Below are positions 1-6,600 of a stretch of 33,493 nt of DNA, one piece after another. The notes beneath the pieces were generated by a model that worked only from the letters and a program-made list of their open reading frames with translations, did not search any database and had not been told where the DNA came from. The stretch is taken from NCBI GenBank assembly GCA_964602275.1, contig CAZRQF010000005.1:1-33493 (forward strand), given 5' to 3'. Numbering within the stretch: position 1 is the stretch's first letter; every line of letters begins with the position of its first letter. The stretch is from RGIG6291 sp964602275. Lineage in GTDB: Bacteria; Bacillota; Clostridia; TANB77; UBA1234. The translations under genes and the position numbers were made by a program.

Positions 1-17
1 AGATAGGAGTGTTGTTT

Positions 18-623
18 ATGAAGAAAATTTTAAAAGGTGCGATGCTTTCGCTTGGTGCAATTGCATTGCTTGGAGCTGGAAGCTTGGCATATGCTGCTGA
101 GTATGATGCGGGCGACATTTCAGCACCTAGAGGCAGATTATACACGGAAGATGCTATTAAACTTAACAATATAAACTATATTACTGGCGATGAGATTACT
201 TTTAAAGTATATGCATATGACGATATTTCAGACGAAATTTGGTACTATGTAAGCACTAGCCCTATTGATACTACAAAAGAAGTAACGGGTTGGAAACTGT
301 ATGAAGATGGCATTACAGAAACGGTAACATTGCCAGACAGAACATCTACTTATACAGTATATGCAATATTTAAAGATAAATCGGGCAACATTTCTATTCC
401 TTTTAGTAGCTCGCTTTCACATGAAATTGTGTATCATACAAATGCAGATGGCGATGACACGGCAGTTGATGTAACGGGCGTATGCACAAGTGCTACATAT
501 GGCGAACCTTTTATAATAACTTCGGTACGCCCTGAAAGATATGGATATTATTTTCTTCGGTTGGAGTACAAGCCCAACTGCAACAACACCAAGTTATACT
601 GGTGGAGATGTGCTAGTGTATAA
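18..623 (+). CDS. DGR target protein, N-terminal part (signal peptide and Ig-like region), frameshifted
   Basis: The start is ATG 18 rather than the GTG at 9, because AGGAG at 5-9 sits 8 nt before it. Residues 1 to about 26 form a signal peptide (MKK, hydrophobic core, AYA-A cleavage site), so the product is exported. An Ig-like region of about 120 residues follows, then the start of a Listeria-Bacteroides (Flg_new-type) repeat reading RPERYGYYFL. After codon CTT 555 this frame becomes nonsense and stops at 621-623. The frame opening at 541 continues the repeat exactly (GWSTSPTA), so 18-557 plus 559-1338 would give one protein of about 439 residues. Either there is one extra base near 551-558 (mutation or sequencing error) or the ribosome shifts +1. 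The truncated product alone is unlikely to be functional. Confidence 0.75.
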   Translation: MKKILKGAMLSLGAIALLGAGSLAYAAEYDAGDISAPRGRLYTEDAIKLNNINYITGDEITFKVYAYDDISDEIWYYVSTSPIDTTKEVTGWKLYEDGITETVTLPDRTSTYTVYAIFKDKSGNISIPFSSSLSHEIVYHTNADGDDTAVDVTGVCTSATYGEPFIITSVRPERYGYYFLRLEYKPNCNNTKLYWWRCASV

Positions 624-1338
624 CGAGCTAATAGGCTTAGGCGACACAATAAACCTATACGCCGTGTGGACAACAAGAGAAAGCGACTTAGGCAAACTAT
701 CAAGTGTTGTGCAAGTAGGTGACTATGTCAATTACCCAGTAGTGTATGATAATGTAGCAGATCAATATGGATATCCTACCACATACAACGGTTGGAGAGT
801 GTTATCGGTTGAAAATGATGGCACGGTAAACTTAGTAAGTGCGGGCGTACCATTAACATATTATCATGTATATGGTAAGTCTGCAGAATCAGTAGAAGCA
901 TTGACAACGAATTTCTTAACTACACAGATAACAGATTCAGGTATAGGATATAGAAAAATGGGGTTTGACCCATATCTAACATTAACAGAGGTGTTTACAA
1001 ACAAATATACCAAAGTAGCAGAAGATGGAGTAACACCAGTAGTAAGGGCAATGACAAAAAAAGATATAGATACTGTATATGGTACTGAAAAAACATATGG
1101 AACATATCTAACGGAAACGAAGTACAATAACTTATTTAAAATAGACGAGTATTACTGGCTCGCTTCTGCTGATTCTTCGTACAACTTGTGGCTTGTGGAC
1201 TACTACGGCAGCTTGTACAGCAGCAGCAACGGCTTCAGCGAGTATGGGGTGCGCCCTGTAGTTTCTCTAAAGTCTGAAGTCAGAGAAAATGGGAAAAATG
1301 AGATAGGAGCATGGAATATAGAAGTGCCAGAAAATTAG
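541..1338 (+). CDS. DGR target protein, C-terminal part carrying the variable repeat
   Basis: This is the continuation, in the +1 frame, of the secreted protein beginning at 18. ATG 541 has no convincing ribosome binding site, and starting there would lose the signal peptide and cut a repeat domain in half. Residues 1-45 complete a Listeria-Bacteroides repeat ending in NLYAVWT. Residues 50-250 form a module with YWLAS and GVRPVVSL near its end, which I associate with DUF6273-type domains. A C-type-lectin-like or formylglycine-enzyme-like fold is expected for DGR targets but was not shown here. The VR lies at about residues 206-241, between those two motifs, as is usual for DGR ligand-binding domains. 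The variable residues are dominated by D, S, Y, L, G and F. About 24 residues follow the VR. Retromutagenesis should diversify its binding surface. Confidence 0.85.
   Translation: MDIIFFGWSTSPTATTPSYTGGDVLVYNELIGLGDTINLYAVWTTRESDLGKLSSVVQVGDYVNYPVVYDNVADQYGYPTTYNGWRVLSVENDGTVNLVSAGVPLTYYHVYGKSAESVEALTTNFLTTQITDSGIGYRKMGFDPYLTLTEVFTNKYTKVAEDGVTPVVRAMTKKDIDTVYGTEKTYGTYLTETKYNNLFKIDEYYWLASADSSYNLWLVDYYGSLYSSSNGFSEYGVRPVVSLKSEVRENGKNEIGAWNIEVPEN
1157..1261 (+). repeat. DGR variable repeat (VR) with IMH
   Basis: This matches the TR at 2222-2323. The first 13 bases are identical (GGCTCGCTTCTGC), and the last 16 (GGGGTGCGCCCTGTAG, 1246-1261) are identical and form the presumed initiation-of-mutagenic-homing (IMH) segment. 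Between them, 17 of 34 template adenines are replaced by G, T or C while non-A bases are conserved, apart from three differences at 1170, 1174 and 1176. A 3-base length difference falls inside the AAC array. The first mismatch after the IMH is C in TR against T in VR (1262), an IMH*/IMH-like difference. The VR is in frame with the target protein. Confidence 0.95.
1262..1288 (+). repeat. Inverted repeat immediately downstream of VR
   Basis: TTTCTCT at 1262-1268 is the exact reverse complement of AGAGAAA at 1282-1288, separated by 13 nt. It starts directly after the IMH and is absent downstream of TR. Some phage DGRs need a hairpin or cruciform just past the VR for efficient homing. The position fits that role, but the loop here is longer than in those examples. 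Confidence 0.4.
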
Positions 1339-1348
1339 AATAGGGAGC

Positions 1349-1377
1349 TTGCGAGCAGGGCTCAGCTCTGCTTGCAA
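1349..1377 (+). repeat. GC-rich 12-bp hairpin between target gene and accessory genes
   Basis: GCGAGCAGGG (1351-1360) pairs with CTCTGCTTGC (1366-1375), including two G-U pairs, around a 5-nt loop. TT/AA at 1349-1350 and 1376-1377 extend the stem. It lies 10 nt after the target stop codon and has no T-run, so it is not a classical intrinsic terminator. It could be an RNA processing or attenuation element, or a VR-proximal structure used in homing. Confidence 0.5.
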
Positions 1378-1397
1378 AAGACCGAGAGGAGGCAGGT

Positions 1398-1838
1398 ATG
1401 AAATTTGATAATGTAATAAAAACTATGAAAGAGGTACAGATAGAGACAGTAATTTTTATACAAATTGGAGCGTTTTATCATGTGTATGGAAAAGATGCTT
1501 ACATACTTTCGTATTTGTTTGGGTATCAGATAAAAACATTAGAAAATAGCTATAATACTTGTGGAGTGCCAAAGAGTGGACTTAATAAAGTGCTAAAAGT
1601 TTTAGAAGAAAATTCAATAAGCTATATGGTAACTTTAAAATCACAAAATTATGAAGTTGAATCAGAGATGAAATATAAAGAAAAAAACAAATATACAGAA
1701 GTGTATGAAAAAGCATATAAATATGTTTCAATAAAACGCCGAATTGATAATATTCATAACTATTTAATAGAAAATATAAATAGCCCAACGATAAAAACAA
1801 AAGTTCAAAAATTGGAGGAAGCATTATTTGAAAGTTGA
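1398..1838 (+). CDS. MutS-domain-I-like DGR accessory protein
   Basis: This is a 146-residue protein starting at ATG 1398 behind a GAGAGGAGG ribosome binding site. Residues 18-75 resemble the mismatch-recognition domain I of MutS: FIQIGAFYHVYGKDA matches the F-x-x-(F/I)-G-x-F-Y-x-(F/V)-x-x-D-A pattern, followed by CGVPKSGLNKVLKVLEEN, the MutS-like 'GVP...L..L...G' segment. No MutS ATPase, clamp or lever domains follow. A C-terminal helical stretch rich in Lys and Glu completes it. MutS-like small ORFs have been noted as accessory genes in DGR surveys. Its place between target and avd, with an 11-nt overlap into avd, supports co-translation with the DGR machinery. A role in handling TR-cDNA/VR mismatches is inference only. 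Confidence 0.75.
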   Translation: MKFDNVIKTMKEVQIETVIFIQIGAFYHVYGKDAYILSYLFGYQIKTLENSYNTCGVPKSGLNKVLKVLEENSISYMVTLKSQNYEVESEMKYKEKNKYTEVYEKAYKYVSIKRRIDNIHNYLIENINSPTIKTKVQKLEEALFES

Positions 1839-2193
1839 AAAATTTAAAGTTATTGATTTAGTAAAAGAACTTAATGTAGCCGTGGAGAAATATTTAATAA
1901 ACTTTCCAAATAAAGAAAGAACACTAAAAGATAAGATAGTAAATACGGCATACGACTTGTTGCTTATAACATACAAGGCAAATGCAACTACTAATCTTTT
2001 AAAAAAGTTAGACCTTCAAGAAGACGCTTTTGCTTTGATTAAGTTTTTAGACTTTTTGATAAATGTGTGCTATGAAAAACAAATAATAAATAACAAGCGA
2101 TATTTAAGGTTTGGCGAAAGCTTAGAAAATATACTAAAGTATTACACTGGTTGGATAAATAGCACAAGAAAAGAAATTGCAAATAAACCATAA
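1828..2193 (+). CDS. avd: DGR accessory variability determinant, four-helix bundle (Avd family)
   Basis: This is a 121-residue, almost entirely helical protein. The start is TTG 1828, with GGAGG at 1814-1818 placed 9 nt upstream; it overlaps the upstream gene by 11 nt. Its sequence follows the bacterial Avd (bAvd) pattern: an N-terminal FPNKERTLKDKI segment, a helix with ANATTN, a third helix DAFALIKFLDFLINVCYEK, the turn IINNKRYLRFGESLENI, and a C-terminal GWINSTRK helix. In characterised DGRs, Avd is a pentameric basic four-helix bundle that binds the RT and the TR RNA and is required for cDNA synthesis. The gene ends 28 nt before the TR, the canonical avd-TR-RT order. Confidence 0.9.
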   Translation: MKVEKFKVIDLVKELNVAVEKYLINFPNKERTLKDKIVNTAYDLLLITYKANATTNLLKKLDLQEDAFALIKFLDFLINVCYEKQIINNKRYLRFGESLENILKYYTGWINSTRKEIANKP

Positions 2194-2200
2194 GGTTTAT
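2183..2200 (+). repeat. Small hairpin just upstream of TR
   Basis: ATAAACC (2183-2189) pairs with GGTTTAT (2194-2200) around an ATAA loop. It spans the avd stop codon and lies 21 nt upstream of the TR. It may fold in the 5' part of the TR RNA. Confidence 0.35.
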
Positions 2201-2221
2201 TATATAGGGTACAGTTGTAAA

Positions 2222-2323
2222 GGCTCGCTTCTGCGAATGACTCGAACAACTTGTGGAATGTGAACAACAACGGCAACTTGAACAACAACAACAACAACAA
2301 CGAGAATGGGGTGCGCCCTGTAG
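2222..2323 (+). repeat. DGR template repeat (TR)
   Basis: This is a non-coding template with 90 nt between its start and the IMH*, collinear with VR 1157-1261. Read in the target frame, its variable positions are almost all AAC or AAT (16 AAY codons, including seven consecutive AAC at 2281-2301). These are the codons that A-to-N mutagenesis can change into many residues and never into a stop. It ends in the IMH* copy at 2308-2323, followed by C where VR has T. It lies between avd and RT on the same strand, so its RNA would be co-transcribed with them. No other TR or VR copy was found in the window. Confidence 0.95.
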
Positions 2324-2560
2324 CTTCTAAAAAATGGGGGTATATATACTAAGGTAATATATGAGAATTTTAGAAACAGACTGGTATCCGTTATTTAAGG
2401 CATAGCTTTAAATAAAAATTTAAAAATAGATAGATTTACTTGTTAGTAGCGTTTGCGAAAGGGAGTTTTAAATCTTGGGTACTATTTTTAAGATGGTGCA
2501 AAGGTAGCCTAAAATAGGCTTTTAGGTTACTGGTGCTATCTTTTTAGGGGGAGAAAATTT
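2324..2560 (+). ncRNA. Structured TR-RT spacer RNA
   Basis: The interval has no convincing gene. It contains two foldable elements. One is an AU hairpin, TTTAAAT (2407-2413) with ATTTAAA (2418-2424). The other is a nested structure in which AAGATGGTGC (2490-2499) pairs with GGTGCTATCTT (2533-2542, ten pairs with G-U) and encloses AGCCTA/TAGGCT (2506-2511/2515-2520). In the Bordetella phage DGR, RNA downstream of TR binds RT-Avd and primes cDNA synthesis. These elements occupy the same place, but that function is inferred. The distal structure ends just before the RT ribosome binding site (AGGGGGA, 2546-2552) and could also affect RT translation. Confidence 0.5.
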
Positions 2561-3508
2561 TTGAAGAGAAAAGATAACTTATATCAAGAAATATGCAAAA
2601 TAGAAAATATTATACCTGTGTTTAACGAGATATGCAGAAACACTAGAAACAAAAGAAAAGTTGCACGATATAAAGAAAGCAAATGTGCAAATATTTTTAG
2701 AGTTTATGCAATACTTACATCAAAAAGTTATATTCCGAGTGAACCTTTTGTGTTTACCATATATGAACCAAAAGAAAGAAGAATAGAAAGTCAGCCAATG
2801 GAAGATAAACTTATAAACCACTTAGTTAGTAGATATATTTTGCACCCTGCAATTTTGCCTTGCCTTATTGGGACAAATGTTGCAAGCAGAGAGGGGAAGG
2901 GTACAAATGCTGGACTTATGTATTTTAAAAAATATAGTTCTATTTGCAAAAGAAAATATGGTACTTATTACATATTAAAAGGCGATGTTAAGAAGTTTTT
3001 TTATAGCATAGATAAAGAAATATTAAAAAAGAAAGTAGAGAGAAAAATAAAAGATAAAGATGCATTAGATATTGTGTTTAAGATTATTGACTCAGAAGAA
3101 CATGGGCTTGGAATTGGCAACATGACTTCACAAGTTTTGGCTATATTTTATTTAAATGACTTAGACCATTACATAAAAGAAGAACTAAAAATAAAATATT
3201 ACATTAGATATCAAGACGATTTTTTACTTTTCCATAAGTCAAAAGAGTACTTAAAAGAATGTTTGGAAAAGATAACAAAATTTTTAGAAAAAGAAAAATT
3301 ATCATTAAACAAAAAAACAAGAATTTATAAAAATACTAATAATTTTATATTTTTGGGCAGAACTAATAAAGGCAAATATGCAAATTATAGAAGTATAAGA
3401 AGAAAGATAAAAAAGAGATTTTATTTATACGAAAATGAAGAAATAACATTTAATGGAATGCTGAGTGTACTTAGAAGTTTTAAAAATTTAAACAGAAAGT
3501 GTTTTTAA
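2561..3508 (+). CDS. DGR reverse transcriptase
   Basis: This is a 315-residue RT starting at TTG 2561, which has AGGGGGA at 2546-2552. The palm motifs are all visible. GDVKKFFYSID (141-151) holds the first metal-binding Asp142 and a phenylalanine-rich motif 3. GIGNMTSQ (184-191) is the DGR signature that replaces the QG motif of intron RTs. YQDDF (217-221) holds the catalytic Asp pair 219-220. FLGRT and a basic C-terminus form the thumb side. There is no maturase, endonuclease or protease domain, and the length is normal for DGR RTs. With Avd it should copy TR RNA with adenine-specific errors, producing cDNA that replaces VR. The gene follows the TR on the same strand. Confidence 0.95.
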   Translation: MKRKDNLYQEICKIENIIPVFNEICRNTRNKRKVARYKESKCANIFRVYAILTSKSYIPSEPFVFTIYEPKERRIESQPMEDKLINHLVSRYILHPAILPCLIGTNVASREGKGTNAGLMYFKKYSSICKRKYGTYYILKGDVKKFFYSIDKEILKKKVERKIKDKDALDIVFKIIDSEEHGLGIGNMTSQVLAIFYLNDLDHYIKEELKIKYYIRYQDDFLLFHKSKEYLKECLEKITKFLEKEKLSLNKKTRIYKNTNNFIFLGRTNKGKYANYRSIRRKIKKRFYLYENEEITFNGMLSVLRSFKNLNRKCF

Positions 3509-3571
3509 GTATGTTTAAATTATAGTTTTGAATGTAGCTAAAAACATTATTTTTGAAAGGAATGTATGCAA

Positions 3572-3655
3572 ATGAAGAAAAGAGTTTCGATTTTGTTGAT
3601 GTTAATATTGATTATGACGGTGGCAGGCGCTTTGCGGTTTTGGTTTGCTACATTC
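3572..3655 (+). CDS. Signal-peptide fragment of the giant secreted protein (other frame)
   Basis: ATG 3572 has GAAAGGA (3555-3561) upstream and encodes MKKRVSILLMLILIMTVAGA, a textbook signal peptide. It then runs RFWFATF to a stop at 3653-3655. The giant ORF at 3645 lies in the +1 frame, and in that frame the DNA just after AGA would read LCGFGLLHSKVDI. One skipped base, for example the C of CGG at 3635, joins signal peptide and body. So this is most likely the true N-terminus of the next gene, separated by a one-base insertion, sequencing error or +1 frameshift. Confidence 0.6.
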
Positions 3656-6600
3656 TAAAGTGGATATAAAGGTGTGCACACACGAAGATAAAGATGGTAA
3701 CCTTTTGTGTGATTTATGTAATGAGAGTGTGCCTTTCTTTGAGTTTACTGCAAGTAAAGAGCTTACTGCAAGCGAAGAGGTGCAAATTACAGGTAGCGTG
3801 CCAAATAAAGCTTGGGCAAATGCCACAGAGTTTTCTAGCACGGAGGCGTTTACTTTAGCTAAAAAGTATATGCCGAGCATTAATGAAAGCGATGTTTTAA
3901 AAGCTTATGATATTTGCATTAACGCAGGCGACACAAAGTTTCAACCGGAAGACTACAACCAAAAGGTTACGGTTAAGATTTCTGATTTGGAGCTTGATGC
4001 TTCTAAGACTTATGCAATGCTACATATAAAAAATGATGGCACTCATGAAATTTTACCAATAGACAAAATATCAAATGGCGAGATTTCATTTAGAGCGGGC
4101 AGTTTTTCTACATATATTCTTATTACGGTTGGAAGCCAACAAATAACTTTTGATGGCGAGAACTTTAAAGTGTTTAACACAAAAGGCGAAGAGATAACAG
4201 CTGGAACAACTATTGCAAGTGGCACAAACTTTAACTTTGTGGTTATGCCAGATGATGAGCATGGTGTAGTTAGTATTACTTGCACAAATGCCGCTGGGGA
4301 AAGCGTAATTGAAGTTAGCGGTGGCATAAGAGCAAAAGGCGGAATTATTGCAAGTGTTGAAGAGGATTTGACGATTACCGTTACTACAGCATTAGCACCA
4401 CACATTACGGTGCAACCAGTATCTAAAAAGGTTAATACAGGTTCAAGTGCAACTTTTACGGTTACAGCTGAAAATGCGACTACATATCAATGGCAATATA
4501 GAAAAGATAAAGATTCTGAGTGGAGTAGTTATAGTTCAGGCTCAAGTAATTCACTTTCGGTTACTGGTTCGTATGCTAATAATGGTTATCAATATAGATG
4601 TATCATTGGAAATGCTAACTTTACAAATCATGAAAGAGTAATATCAGATGTTGTAATGATAAATGTATCACAAGGTGCTATTTCGCCTACTCAAAAAATA
4701 CAGTATATAGATTTGAATTTGGGAATAAGCAAGCAGCCTACATCTCAAAGAGTTGTAGTTGGAAATCAAGCTACTTTTAGCATAACTGCGGGTAGTGGTG
4801 CTAATAAATATCAATGGATGTATAAAGCACCTGGTGCAGAGCTTTGGACAAATTGTGATAGCAGTATGAGTTCGGGCTATTCGAGCAACACTTTAAAGGT
4901 AAACACAAATAAAGTAAAAATAAATAGTGATGACCTTACTATTGAAAATAGCATGGATGGTTATGAATTTAAGTGTGTGATTTGGAATTCTGTAATTGAA
5001 CAATACAAAAAAGAATCTGATGTTGCAATGCTTACAGTAGTACAAGGTAATGTTAGTGAAAAAATAGATTTTGTGGATGTTATTCAGCCGCAAGATGTAA
5101 AAGTTACAGAGGGGACTGAAGCGAAATTTACAACTGGTGTAACTCCTGCAATAAATGGTGTTAAGTATGAATGGCATGAAGTTATTGGAAATACAGATAC
5201 TAACTTAGCGGAAAATAGTACTATATATGTAAGTGATATTAAAGGTCAAAGCAATGCAACTGCTACTGAAACTATTGTGATGAAAGCCTCAGAAAACGCA
5301 ACTGTAAGTTTTGATTATATGGTAAGCTCAGAAGAAAATAATGACAAATTTACCGTTACTATTAAAGATGCTAATGGAATTACTACTGCAGTTGACGGCA
5401 TAAGCGGAATTAAAAATTGGGCAAACTATACCGGGGAGTTTGTGGCAGATGAAAATGGAGAAATTATTTTAACTTTAACATATAGCAAAAATGCAACTAA
5501 AGATGAAGGAGCAGACTTAGGTGCTATTAAAAACTTAAAATGTACAGCTACCAAGAAAATTGATGGAATATCAACATATGTAAGTGATGATGTCTTTACA
5601 TTTACAAACCCAGACACAAGTTCATATTCTAGTGCTAAAGTTTGGAGTGCAACTGAAATTGATGGAGTTTTGACATTCCAAAGTACAAATGCAGGTGTAG
5701 GTAGTTCATATTCTGTTGCTAGTATATTAATTAAAAATATTCCAGCGAGTGGTGCTACATTAAGCTTTGAATATAGAGTAAGTTCTGAAAGTGCAAGTTA
5801 TGATTATTTCCAAGCGAATTTGTTACCTACGATAAATTCAAGTACAACAGGACAACTATTTAAAATTGGTGGAACAGGAACTGTAGAAAACTGGACAACT
5901 TTTAGTCAAACTATTAAACCAGATGAAAATGGTAATGCAAAGCTTACGCTTATGTATAGAAAAGATGGCAGTGTAAATAAAGGAGATGACTTAGGTGCTA
6001 TCAGAAATTTAGAAGTACATGGAGAAGAAACGGGCTTAATAACTGCTACTTTTGAAAATGATAATGTATTTACTTTTGAGAATAACTTTAAGAAAGTAGA
6101 ATATTTGGGTGCAAATAGTTCAACACTAACTATACCAGGCACTTTAACTACTGCTGATAGAGATGGTGCAAAATATTATGCTTCTATTAATGGATTAGCA
6201 ACAAATATGGCAGTATTGACGATTGCTGAAAGTGCACCTCTTACAACTTCTAAAGTTTCAGTTACTTTAGATAAATATATTTATGTATATGATGGCACGG
6301 CTAAGACGCCAACAGCTACTGTTATGTATGACGGTACTTTGCTAACTAAAGATGTTGATTATACGGTTGGTTACAAAGATAATGATAGGGTTGGTACGGC
6401 AAGCTGTATTATTACTGGTATTGGAAGTTATAAAGGCACTTATGTTAAGACTTTCTTTATTACTTCTTCTAGCACAGCTGATGACCAAATTGTTGTAGAT
6501 ACTACACCTCCTACAATTAGCAATGTTGCTGGAGTGGTTAACGGCATGACTATTACTATTTCGGCAGATATTTCTGACCCAAAGGTTAGTGATAGTATTT

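Noticed and set aside
523..533. GTACGCCCTG resembles the IMH core GTGCGCCCTG, a possible second VR end
   Set aside because: Only about ten bases match and no TR-like sequence lies upstream; both simply encode V-R-P.
2281..2301. AAC run considered as a simple microsatellite or CRISPR-like repeat
   Set aside because: It lies inside the TR and aligns codon by codon with the VR, so it is part of the template.
2361..2405. 14-codon frame in the TR-RT spacer
   Set aside because: Very short, weak ribosome binding site, and within a region better explained as structured RNA.
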